Assembly: GCF_004360155.1 (NCBI RefSeq)
Contig: NZ_SAIS01000016.1
Location: 1 to 64,000 of the forward strand
From: Paraglaciecola marina
Lineage (GTDB): Bacteria; Pseudomonadota; Gammaproteobacteria; Enterobacterales; Alteromonadaceae
Direction: 5' to 3'
Length of the DNA: 64,000 nt
A program made the translations under genes and the position numbers. Under the pieces are notes generated by a model. The model had not been told where the DNA came from. It saw only the letters and a list, made by a program, of their open reading frames with translations, and made no database searches. Of the stretch, positions 53,364 to 61,218 are shown one piece after another (the first letter of the stretch is position 1; each line of letters begins with the position of its first letter).

Positions 53364-53465
53364 TGGCTGTATCCCTATTTAGTTATAAATTTTTTGGTAA
53401 GGATATGAAAGTAGGGTGACAGTAACGTGAAGCTGGGATGACGGATTTATTACAATAAAGAGGAC

Positions 53466-54209
53466 TTATAAAAATAGGTTTTGGTTTAATTTAGCCTGCA
53501 TTGCAGCAGATGGTTGATGTTCTGGATTTATAAACTCAATGAGGTGTGTGGCTCTTTCACAATATAAAATATCTAGGCTAAGGCGGTTATTACCATACAA
53601 TCCTCGATGGATCATATTGGCGGAAAACACTAACCCATCGCCATACTGTAACGGTAGTGTTTTACCCCTAGATAAGTGTTCTGCATTTGTATGGCCATTT
53701 TGTTGCAAGCGCACTTGCAACTCTTCCTCATTATCCCACTGCCTGTGGGAGCCCGGGATTAACTCAATACCAGGCTCATCTCTTAAGGGGATCCTGACGT
53801 GTAGTACTTCAGGGCCACTTAATGCGGCTTTTTGCTCTTCAGGTGATAAGTGATATTGAGGATCTCTATGCCAATAATTTGCTTGCTCAGCCGTAACTGG
53901 GTCAAAAAATAATTGTGTTCCCATAAACAAAGGGGCAGGGATAATTTGCTGCACAACATTGAGTATTGATGTATCACAAATTAGCTCGAAAAGGCTTAAC
54001 CTCATTGCATCGTTTAGATATTGCTGCGATGTTAAGCCAGAGCTATTCACAGCTTGCTTGCTGTAAAACTCATAATTGTGCATGCACCACTTATGATGAA
54101 AAACATCCACTAGCTCACGTATGGGTGAAAGCTGCCCTTCGACGAATAGCTTAGGTAAGGTTACATAACCATATTCATCAAAGTGCTGTTTATGAGCGGA
54201 TTTTATCAT
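53466..54209 (-). CDS. Phytanoyl-CoA dioxygenase (PhyH) family protein
   Basis: A 247-residue Fe(II)/2-oxoglutarate-type dioxygenase. The first iron His and Asp are in 'YWHRDPQYHLSPE', the second His in 'SANMIHRGLYGNNRLSLDI', and the Arg that binds 2-oxoglutarate follows. Substrate is unknown. The gene lies 13 bases after cydB on the same strand, so it is probably in the cyd operon, an uncommon partner for an oxidase. Confidence 0.8.
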   Translation of the reverse strand: MIKSAHKQHFDEYGYVTLPKLFVEGQLSPIRELVDVFHHKWCMHNYEFYSKQAVNSSGLTSQQYLNDAMRLSLFELICDTSILNVVQQIIPAPLFMGTQLFFDPVTAEQANYWHRDPQYHLSPEEQKAALSGPEVLHVRIPLRDEPGIELIPGSHRQWDNEEELQVRLQQNGHTNAEHLSRGKTLPLQYGDGLVFSANMIHRGLYGNNRLSLDILYCERATHLIEFINPEHQPSAAMQAKLNQNLFL

Positions 54210-54222
54210 CTGACCTTAGGGG

Positions 54223-55221
54223 TTAATGGTATCGCAATTCCTCCACTTTACCCCAAAAAATGCGGTATGAGAAAACTGTATAGGCTAAAATACAAGGTAT
54301 AACAACTAAGGCTCCGTACAGAATAAATCTAAGTGATTCAGGGGCGCTGGCCGCCTGCCATATGGTTAATTCACCTGGTACCACATAAGGATAAAAGCTG
54401 AATGCTAAGCCACAGAAACAAAATATATAGACAACCACAGTAATTAAAAAGGGTAGCCAACATGCGGTGTCATTTTCTAATGGCAACCTGTTCAGTACTA
54501 AATAACCTATCGTTAACAGGGTAAAGCAAACAAAAGGGATAAAGGCCACAAAATAAACCAAAGGTGCGCTGGTCCAACGGTCAAATACAAAGGAGTTTAT
54601 GAGGGGGTTTACGATACACACCGCTAAGATACCCACAAAGCTAATTATCCCGGTTAATTTCGCCCACTTTATGGCACGTAATTGCAGTGAATCTGTGGTT
54701 TTCAAAATTAACCAAGTACTGCCTATTAATGCATATGCACAGGTTACGCCGAGTGCACTTAACACAGAAAACAAATTAGCAGCAACTGACGACTCAAACC
54801 CCATAACAAAACTACCCAGCATATAGCCTTGACTTAAACTGGCTATAAATGAGCCAAGCTTGAATACTTGGTTCCAGCGATGTTTATTAACTTGAGCTAC
54901 TTTGGCACGAAAATCAAAGGCTACACCACGTAAAATAAGCCCAATCAACATAATTGCCGTTGGTATGTACAGGCTTTTAAGTATGGCGCTGTGTGCGGTA
55001 GGAAAGGCAATTAACAGTAATCCCACGGCCAGTACCAACCATGTTTCATTTGCATCCCAAAATGGTCCAATTGAAGCAATCATTTGATCCGCTTGCTGGT
55101 CGTTTTCTAGGGGGAGTAATATTCCAACCCCCAAATCGTATCCATCTAATATGGCATATACAATGACAGATAAAGCCATAAGTCCTGCAAAGATTATTGG
55201 CAAATTATGATCGGCAAACAT
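54223..55221 (-). CDS. cydB: Cytochrome bd-type quinol oxidase subunit II
   Basis: A 332-residue membrane protein with about eight to nine segments; 'YAILDGYDLGVGILLP' and 'GPFWDANETWLVLAVGLLLI' are the conserved CydB start. It pairs with CydA two bases upstream. No cydX-sized gene follows; the next gene is the PhyH protein. The oxidase accepts electrons from quinol at low oxygen without pumping protons. Confidence 0.94.
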   Translation of the reverse strand: MFADHNLPIIFAGLMALSVIVYAILDGYDLGVGILLPLENDQQADQMIASIGPFWDANETWLVLAVGLLLIAFPTAHSAILKSLYIPTAIMLIGLILRGVAFDFRAKVAQVNKHRWNQVFKLGSFIASLSQGYMLGSFVMGFESSVAANLFSVLSALGVTCAYALIGSTWLILKTTDSLQLRAIKWAKLTGIISFVGILAVCIVNPLINSFVFDRWTSAPLVYFVAFIPFVCFTLLTIGYLVLNRLPLENDTACWLPFLITVVVYIFCFCGLAFSFYPYVVPGELTIWQAASAPESLRFILYGALVVIPCILAYTVFSYRIFWGKVEELRYH

Positions 55222-55223
55222 AG

Positions 55224-56600
55224 TTATGCTCCTTGCTCTGCGAGTTTATTAACTGAATGATTAAACGGTGACTGTATTTCTTCATCAGGTTGCATCTCTT
55301 CAATTTCGACGGACTTTCTAGCCATTAAAAATAGGGTATGCAAATAAGCAATTAATAAAACCACATAAACCGACATGTACAGGATAAAACTAAATACCAC
55401 GTTTTCTGGAGCGATATCGGTGACCGCATCTACGGTTTTGAGTACCCCTGAAACTAGGTAAGGTTGACGTCCAATTTCTGTTACATACCAGCCAGCTAGT
55501 GTGGCTATCCAGCCAGAGAAGGTCATGGCTAATAGGGCATAAAGAGGTATTGAACTAAGTTCTTTTTTGCGGATAAGTACAATGCTGCAATACCAGGCTA
55601 CAACTAACATCAATACACCTATACCTACCATTACTCTAAATCCATAAAATACCGGAGCAACAGGTGGATGCTCACCCTTAAATTCATTTAAGCCTTTAAT
55701 CTCACCCTCTGGGTCGTGGGTTAATATAAGACTTGCCAGATTAGGGATAGGTAGTTCAAAATGATTGGTACGATTTTTCTCATCAGGAATAGCAAACAAT
55801 AGTAATGGCACGCCTTTTTCTGTGTCCCATATACCTTCCATTGCAGCTACTTTTTGAGGTTGATGTTCAAGGGTATTTAGCCCATGGGCATCACCAACAA
55901 AGATTTGTAGTGGCATCAAGATAGCTGCTGCAAACACTGCTGTTTTTAATGCAAGCCTAGGTGCTTTTTTATGGTCGCCACGTAAAATTCGGTATGCTGA
56001 CAAACCAGCAATAAGAAATGAAGCCGTTAGCCCAGAAGCAAGTAATACATGCCCTAAGCGATAAGGAAAGGATGGATTAAATACAATTGCCCACCAGTCT
56101 ACCGCATGTGCTACACCTTCACGCATTTCAAAGCCTGCTGGAGTTTGCATCCAAGAGTTCAGTACAATTATCCAAAACGCTGAAATGGTTGTCCCTAATG
56201 CCACAATTAGGATAGAAAGGGTATGCAGCCAATTAGGTACTTTGTGGATCCCAAACAACATTATGCCCAAAAAGGTGGCTTCTAAAAAGAAGGCTGTGAG
56301 CACTTCGTAACCGAGTAAGGGGCCAGCAATATTACCCACGGTTTCCATGTAGCCTGGCCAGTTAGTGCCAAACTGAAATGACATGGTAATACCGCTAACC
56401 ACGCCCATAGCAAAGGTTAAAGCAAATACCTTGACCCAAAAACGGTAGATTCGCATCCATACAGGATGGCCGCTAATGTTAAATCTGAGTTTGAAATAGA
56501 ATAAGAACCACCCCAAAGCGATACTGATGCTAGGGAATAAAATGTGAAAACTTATGTTGGCTGCAAATTGCAGGCGAGACAACAGGAAGACGTCGTCCAT
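55224..56600 (-). CDS. cydA: Cytochrome bd-type quinol oxidase subunit I, short Q-loop (CIO-like)
   Basis: A 458-residue membrane protein with nine or so segments. Conserved parts are 'LSRLQFAANISFHILFPS' with a haem-ligand His, 'FQFGTNWPGYMETVGNIAGP', 'LQIFVGDAHGLNTLEHQPQK' in the quinol loop and 'WYVTEIGRQPYLVSGVLKT'. It is shorter than E. coli CydA (522), so it lacks the long Q-loop extension and belongs to the short-loop group that includes the cyanide-insensitive oxidases. It is preceded by a regulator gene on the same strand. Confidence 0.94.
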   Translation of the reverse strand: MDDVFLLSRLQFAANISFHILFPSISIALGWFLFYFKLRFNISGHPVWMRIYRFWVKVFALTFAMGVVSGITMSFQFGTNWPGYMETVGNIAGPLLGYEVLTAFFLEATFLGIMLFGIHKVPNWLHTLSILIVALGTTISAFWIIVLNSWMQTPAGFEMREGVAHAVDWWAIVFNPSFPYRLGHVLLASGLTASFLIAGLSAYRILRGDHKKAPRLALKTAVFAAAILMPLQIFVGDAHGLNTLEHQPQKVAAMEGIWDTEKGVPLLLFAIPDEKNRTNHFELPIPNLASLILTHDPEGEIKGLNEFKGEHPPVAPVFYGFRVMVGIGVLMLVVAWYCSIVLIRKKELSSIPLYALLAMTFSGWIATLAGWYVTEIGRQPYLVSGVLKTVDAVTDIAPENVVFSFILYMSVYVVLLIAYLHTLFLMARKSVEIEEMQPDEEIQSPFNHSVNKLAEQGA

Positions 56601-56664
56601 AGGGCACCTTTGTGTTTAATGTGGATGAATTAATTTATGTATTAATACATTTGCTAAGAAACGA

Positions 56665-57216
56665 TTATTCGTTACTTCGCTTTAAGAGCTTTTCTTTGAT
56701 ATCTAGTACTTTTCCGACGCCGGATCCAAGCTTCATTAAGGTATCTAGCTTTTCAGGACTTAAACGTTGTAATTCGCTAGACCACTTTGTCACACCTTCT
56801 AGCAAGTCATGTACTTCTTGTAACTTTTCTTGGGCGTAAAGCTCGTTGTCATTGGCGGCAGTGTCGAGCAATATATCTCGTAGCAAAGAAAGTGTGGGGT
56901 CTATTTCACGCTTTCTCCGTTCTTCAAATACACGGTTGGCCATGTCCCAAATGCTGCCATTGGTTTGGTAATAATCCTTTCTGTCCCCAGCTTTATGATG
57001 AAGTTGTATAAGCTGCCATGATTGTAATTCCTTAATGCCCATACTAACGTTACCCCTTGATATACTTAGGGCTTCGGCTATTTGATTAGCGCTGACGGGA
57101 TCTTTTGTGATAACAAGTAAGGCGTATATTTGGCCAACGGTTCTGTTAAAGCCCCAACGACTACCCATTTCGCCAAAATGCATAACAAAGGTTTCTATCA
57201 TAGGAGTCATTTTCAT
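56665..57216 (-). CDS. GbsR/MarR-type transcriptional regulator of the cyd operon
   Basis: A 183-residue regulator with a winged helix-turn-helix: 'VGQIYALLVITKDPVSANQI' then 'AEALSISRGNVSMGIKELQS' and 'LIQLHHKAGDRKDYYQT'. The C-terminus is helical and probably dimerises. It lies 64 bases upstream of cydA on the same strand. A perfect 11-bp inverted repeat stands 16 bases before its start, so self-control is likely. Confidence 0.85.
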   Translation of the reverse strand: MKMTPMIETFVMHFGEMGSRWGFNRTVGQIYALLVITKDPVSANQIAEALSISRGNVSMGIKELQSWQLIQLHHKAGDRKDYYQTNGSIWDMANRVFEERRKREIDPTLSLLRDILLDTAANDNELYAQEKLQEVHDLLEGVTKWSSELQRLSPEKLDTLMKLGSGVGKVLDIKEKLLKRSNE

Positions 57217-57231
57217 AGCTTTCTCTAATTT

Positions 57232-57261
57232 CTAAAGTTTCAGTAATTATTGAAACTTTAG
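57232..57261. promoter_or_regulatory. Palindromic operator upstream of the cyd regulator
   Basis: CTAAAGTTTCA (57232-57242) and TGAAACTTTAG (57251-57261) are perfect inverted repeats separated by 8 bases. The location, just before the GbsR/MarR gene, is where autorepression would act. A further GAAACTT repeat follows at 57265-57271. Confidence 0.7.
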
Positions 57262-57269
57262 ATCGAAAC

Positions 57270-57283
57270 TTGATCTAGGTCAA
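57270..57283. promoter_or_regulatory. FNR/Anr-like box
   Basis: TTGATCTAGGTCAA matches the FNR consensus TTGAT-N4-ATCAA with one mismatch. It is 54 bases upstream of the regulator start (57216), a distance consistent with activation of the regulator-cydAB operon at low oxygen. Expected from cytochrome bd control in other Gammaproteobacteria; not tested. Confidence 0.55.
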
Positions 57284-57623
57284 GAATAATCATAGTTTTT
57301 GTGATGACAACTAGTTGGTAATTTGGTCGTTTGGGTCTTAAATATGCAACAAGTTCGCTACAAAAAGTGAATGATTTGTGATGAAAAGGATGATTGAGTT
57401 ATGTAAGAATACCCGCATAATTTGCATTACTTTGGTGTAAAGCAATGATTTATCGAATAATATGTTTGTAACATAAGTGTATTAATTTAATAAATCCTAT
57501 CCTGAATGGTCTTTTAAACAAAAGTTTAAATAGGTAATCTGGTAATGAAAGTTTTTACGATTGATCATGGTCATACCCGTGTCCGATTAAATTAATAACA
57601 AATACAAGTAAAACAGGTAGCTC
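57284..57623. other. Intergenic stretch between the cyd regulator and the DinB-like gene
   Basis: No gene is seen. A second, weaker FNR-like half (TTGATCATGGTCAT) lies near 57563-57576, upstream of the DinB-like gene. Otherwise AT-rich with no structure that I can name. Confidence 0.3.
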
Positions 57624-58145
57624 ATGCTCAACAATACAATCCCGCTAACAGGTCAAATAGAAACTGTTCAACAAGCTAAAGAGTTTTTATTAGGCATTAC
57701 TGCTGAAGGCTATCAAAAGGTATTAAAGCCCCATTTTTCTAGTAGTGCAGGTGCACACATGCGCCACATACTAGATCATTATTTGGCTTTAAAAGATGGC
57801 ATTGCATCTGGTGTTGTAAATTACAATAAACGTAATAGACATTCTAATGTTGAGTCTTGTATTACAACTGCTTTGTCTAAGTGGGCTGAAATTGAGCTTT
57901 GGTTAGAAGAGGTGAGTGAGCTTGATGCTGATCTACCTATCAGTATTATTTGTGAAACCTCTGTGAATGAGACTCAAAACACCCAAACTCAATCAACCTT
58001 AGCCAGAGAGCTAGTGTTTGTATCAAGCCATGCCATTCATCATTTTTCATTGCTTGGTGTTATAAACTCTTTACTAGGCAATGGTAGTTTATCTGGATTT
58101 GGTGTGGCGCCAAGCACGGCCTCTTATCTTAGGAAGCAGGCCTAA
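57624..58145 (+). CDS. DinB-like four-helix protein
   Basis: A 173-residue soluble protein with the histidine pattern of the DinB superfamily: 'AGAHMRHILDHYLALKDGI' near residue 50 and 'FVSSHAIHHFSLLGVINSLL' near residue 135. The His residues probably bind a divalent metal. Members act as metal-dependent thiol transferases or hydrolases, but this one has no assigned substrate. Single gene. Confidence 0.75.
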   Translation: MLNNTIPLTGQIETVQQAKEFLLGITAEGYQKVLKPHFSSSAGAHMRHILDHYLALKDGIASGVVNYNKRNRHSNVESCITTALSKWAEIELWLEEVSELDADLPISIICETSVNETQNTQTQSTLARELVFVSSHAIHHFSLLGVINSLLGNGSLSGFGVAPSTASYLRKQA

Positions 58146-58261
58146 TCATCTGTAGGTTTGATATTATTCTGTTGTTGCTACCAAGTTGTAAGGTATAGCA
58201 TTTATACCTTAAAGGGAGGATAATTAGCGTCATTATATGATTTTTTAGGATCCCCTCTACA

Positions 58262-58606
58262 ATGAGTGATTTACCAGCCTGCCCTGAATGCAATTCAACT
58301 TACACCTACGAAGACCGTGATATGTACGTTTGCCCAGAATGTGCTCACGAATGGTCTCAAGCTGGTGAGCAAGATGACGATGCAATACTCATCAAAGACG
58401 CCAATGGCGCTTTATTGTCAGATGGCGATAAAGTGACTGTGATTAAAGATTTAAAAATTAAAGGTAGCTCACAGGTTATCAAGATTGGAACTAAAGCCTT
58501 AGTCAGAAGAGTATTTGATAAAAAAGACCATGAATTAGACTGCAAAGTGGATGGCATTGGCGAAATGATGGTAACGGCTAAGTTTGTGAAAAAGCAATCC
58601 GCTTAA
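58262..58606 (+). CDS. yjdM: Zinc-ribbon protein YjdM (PhnA family)
   Basis: A 114-residue protein with an N-terminal zinc ribbon ('LPACPECNSTYTYEDRDMYV' then 'CPECAHEW') and a C-terminal SH3-like PhnA domain ('ILIKDANGALLSDGDKVTVI', 'KDLKIKGSSQVIKIGTKA'). Despite the old name PhnA it is not a phosphonoacetate hydrolase. Function remains uncertain. It ends at a strong terminator. Confidence 0.92.
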   Translation: MSDLPACPECNSTYTYEDRDMYVCPECAHEWSQAGEQDDDAILIKDANGALLSDGDKVTVIKDLKIKGSSQVIKIGTKALVRRVFDKKDHELDCKVDGIGEMMVTAKFVKKQSA

Positions 58607-58659
58607 ACCTTAGCCAAGCAGTGCGCCACTGCTAAACTCCCAAAGTAAAATATTTTTAA

Positions 58660-58708
58660 AACTCTAGGGGCTTAATGAATCAACTCGTTAAGCCCCTTGA
58701 GTTTTTTT
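58660..58708 (+). terminator. Intrinsic terminator after yjdM
   Basis: AACTC..GGGGCTTAA (58660-58675) pairs with TTAAGCCCC..GAGTT (58688-58703), with a 2-base internal mismatch, followed by seven T. Confidence 0.88.
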
Positions 58709-59116
58709 GTAAATGGACTTTTTAACATCATAAATTAAGAAATTGTTTAGCGGAGTCATAGCCACTGAACTGGGAGTGAAAGGAAGATAAGTTGCTACAT
58801 AGGTAAATCTGAAGTTTCAACTGCTCTAACCCCGCAAGTTTTCATCACTCTTAATAGAGCCAGGGGGACGTTTTTGATGAAAATGGATGAAAGAAGCAGT
58901 CCATTTTTAGCTGTGTATTTATACAAGTTTTGTGGTTTTCCTCAAAAGTCAAAAAATGAGGCAAATTGCCTCTTTTCATTACAAATTATGATTAGCGAAT
59001 AAGCCGGAGAATAACACTTGGTAAAGGCTGGATAAATTTGATACAAATGGTAGAAGGATAAAAAGAGGCAAACTTACGTAGGTTAAAAAGCTAACAAGAG
59101 ACTATGGCGTCAATAG
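58709..59116. other. Non-coding accessory stretch
   Basis: No intact gene. GAGGCAA..TTGCCTC near 58956-58970 is a short hairpin followed by TTTT. A CTAACAAG motif occurs near 59090-59098, like the starts of the attC-type sites at 59967 and 60884. I see nothing else. Confidence 0.4.
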
Positions 59117-59233
59117 TTAATTTATGGTCTTTGGCGCTTCCCACATTGTCGAATCTCGTAGCATCGAATTTAAGATAACAACCATCTTTCTAATGCAGGC
59201 AATAATAGCCACCTTTTTGGATATTCCTGCTGC
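59117..59233 (-). pseudogene. IS110-family transposase C-terminal remnant
   Basis: The minus strand encodes a 38-residue open segment, 'AAGISKKVAIIACIRKMVVI' then 'LNSMLRDSTMWEAPKTIN', ending at TAA 59117-59119 and bounded upstream by a stop at 59234-59236. The pattern K-K-V-A-x-x-A-C-x-R-K-(M/L) and L-N-(A/S)-M-(V/L)-R-D is the typical end of IS110 transposases. No other part of the element, and no ends, can be recognised. Confidence 0.7.
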
Positions 59234-59401
59234 TTAATACAGAAAAACACTCTATGGGCTTCGCCAAAAACGTTCATGTTTTCTGTTTAGCTTAGGGTTA
59301 GGTCTCCTCGAAGAAAAGTAAAAAGTACCAATTGTTTGCTGTTACTATCTCCTCAAAAAATTGAAAGAACTACAAGATAATCAGTTTTAAAGGTATTTAT
59401 C

Positions 59402-59938
59402 ATGGAACAAGAAAAAAGCGCACTTATAGTTATTGATTTACAGAATGACTTTACTCTAAAAAATGGCAAAGCTCATGCTTGTACGTCTCAAGCAGATATT
59501 ACAATTCCTAAAATTAATGAATTAATCAAAAGCTTTGAGAATAAAAATATTGAGGTAGTATATTTTAAAACAGAATGGAAGAGTCTAATTATAAAATTAC
59601 TTACAAAGAACTCCGTCAAACCAGGAAGTCATGGTGCGGAGTTAGATAAGAGATTAACTAGCTTAAAAAAAAACATATTTGTTAAGAATAATAAAAATAT
59701 TTTTTCTAACAGGGAATTTGTGGAATTTCTTAAAAAAAATAATATTAATAAATTATATTTATCTGGACTTGCAGTAGAGCATTGTATAAATACTTCATTC
59801 AAAGAAGCACAAAATCTCAACATTGACACTGATATTATTAGTGACGCTATTATTAGTTATAAATGTACAGAACTAACCCCTTTGTTAAATAAGTACTTTC
59901 CTAGTAAAAATCTAGTGATAAGTAGTAGTCTTAGTTAA
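59402..59938 (+). CDS. Isochorismatase-like cysteine hydrolase, AT-rich cassette gene
   Basis: A 178-residue protein of the isochorismatase-like fold. The catalytic Asp12 is in 'ALIVIDLQNDF', the Lys likely in 'KNIFVKNNKNIF', and the nucleophile Cys128 in 'LYLSGLAVEHCINTSFKEA'. Composition is markedly more AT-rich than the neighbours (long A and T runs, many Lys, Asn, Ile), a sign of transfer. An attC-like site begins 26 bases after the stop, so it looks like a gene cassette. Substrate unknown. Confidence 0.8.
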   Translation: MEQEKSALIVIDLQNDFTLKNGKAHACTSQADITIPKINELIKSFENKNIEVVYFKTEWKSLIIKLLTKNSVKPGSHGAELDKRLTSLKKNIFVKNNKNIFSNREFVEFLKKNNINKLYLSGLAVEHCINTSFKEAQNLNIDTDIISDAIISYKCTELTPLLNKYFPSKNLVISSSLS

Positions 59939-59963
59939 TTTAATCGCTAGTCTATATATAATA

Positions 59964-60035
59964 ACCTAACAAATTGTTGCATCGGAAAAACTACTCGCTC
60001 ACGCTCACATTTTTCCGCTGAGCAAAGTGTTATTT
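59964..60035 (+). repeat. attC-like recombination site of an integron cassette
   Basis: The site begins ACCTAAC (59964-59970, fits RYYYAAC) and ends GTTATTT (60029-60035, close to GTTRRRY). Between them CGGAAAAA (59983-59990) and TTTTTCCG (60010-60017) form a perfect inner stem, and TAACA..TTTG partly pairs with CAAAGTGTTA. This architecture is that of attC sites between chromosomal integron cassettes. No integrase gene is in the window. Confidence 0.6.
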
Positions 60036-60040
60036 AGTCA

Positions 60041-60883
60041 ATGTTTCGAGGTATGATGAAAAAAGAAATCCCAGCTCCAATTATCGCAGTTGTTTCTCAA
60101 AACCTTCCCGATATAGAAACGCACGCAAGCCTTGACAATTTGTTCTTATATGCGGATGCCCCTGGCGATCCACCAGAAGGTTCAAAAGCAGTAAAGGTCC
60201 AATCGTGGCTTAGAATAATCAATAAAGAATGTGATTATCCGTTAAAGGTACTAGGGAAATTAATTGAGACTCACATGGAGTTACCCGAGCAAGATGAACA
60301 AGACCAAATCTTGTGGGGACATAATGTAACTAATCATAAAAAAGAGTTTAAAGAAAAATTATTATCAATTTTTAAACAATGCAATCTTACGTATACTTCT
60401 GGAGGGCATTTATCCGATGGTAGTTCCGCGCCAAGTAAAGCTTTATCCGAACTTATTAAAGGACGTGATATTCCATCAATTGATGCTGAATTTAATAGAG
60501 CATTGGCTAACGTTAATTCTGAACCAAGAGAAGCCGTTTCAGCTGCATGTAATATATTAGAGTCAATGTTTAAAGTTTACATAGCTGATGAAGGGCTAAG
60601 TAAACCACAAAAACAAGACCTACAAAATGTCTGGAAAATCGTCCGCGGTGATTTAGGTTTCGATACTAAATTAGTTCAAGATGATGACCTTAAAAGAGTT
60701 CTAAGTGGGATTATGTCAATAGTCGATGGAATTGGTGCATTCCGCACGCATGCAAGTTCTGCTCATGGTGAAGGTCGTAAAGTTTATAACCTTAAGCCAA
60801 GGCATGCTCGTTTAGCGATCAACTCCGCGCATACCGTTGCTCTCTTTGTTCTAGAAACTTGGGATGAACGGTGTAAAAAATAG
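60041..60883 (+). CDS. Abortive-infection-type protein, Abi_C / HEPN-like C-terminus
   Basis: A 280-residue cytoplasmic protein. The N-terminal ~130 residues have no family I can name. The C-terminal half ('AALN'-like helices, 'EAVSAACNILESMFKVYIAD' and 'LKRVLSGIMSIVDGIGAFRT') carries R-x6-H (Arg235, His242) in 'AFRTHASSAHGEGRKV', then 'LKPRHARLAINSAHTVALFV'. This matches the Abi_C domain and the HEPN RNase motif. A phage-defence RNase role is likely but unproven. It lies between an attC-like site and a partial copy of one, so it is probably a cassette gene. An alternative start is ATG 60056. Confidence 0.72.
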   Translation: MFRGMMKKEIPAPIIAVVSQNLPDIETHASLDNLFLYADAPGDPPEGSKAVKVQSWLRIINKECDYPLKVLGKLIETHMELPEQDEQDQILWGHNVTNHKKEFKEKLLSIFKQCNLTYTSGGHLSDGSSAPSKALSELIKGRDIPSIDAEFNRALANVNSEPREAVSAACNILESMFKVYIADEGLSKPQKQDLQNVWKIVRGDLGFDTKLVQDDDLKRVLSGIMSIVDGIGAFRTHASSAHGEGRKVYNLKPRHARLAINSAHTVALFVLETWDERCKK

Positions 60884-61218
60884 CTAACAAGTTTAAAAAG
60901 GGTCAGATCCAATTTAAATGGAATGTGTCATTTTCCCCGTCTACTTAGCCAAGGTATTCAGTACACTTTGGGCTGAAAACTTACCTTAATCCAGACTCTC
61001 AGATAATTCTAATATGTCTGCCAATCGTTCACCTAGTGTGCAAGCCTTCACTTAGTTTTAATAGCCAGAGGACACAGGTACTCATCTTTCAGCCAAGCCG
61101 TCATGTCTTTTCTTTGTGTTCTCTGTAAAATATAAGCTCAGCATTTCCTTGCTGTTCACAGAGTCGTTTAATTTAGAGCTCAATTAGTCAGCTAGATACA
61201 ATCTTTTAAGAGGTAATA
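60884..61218. other. Intergenic stretch with truncated attC-like start
   Basis: CTAACAA at 60884-60890 directly follows the abi stop, like the first attC-type site, but no second half or stem follows. GGGTCAGATCC at 60900-60910 is a sequence often seen at scars of Y1-type insertion sequences. The rest shows no gene. It probably marks a broken cassette end. Confidence 0.35.

Noticed and set aside
57563-57576. TTGATCATGGTCAT as a second FNR box before the DinB-like gene
   Set aside because: The right half has two mismatches and no oxygen link of the gene is known; kept only as a remark.
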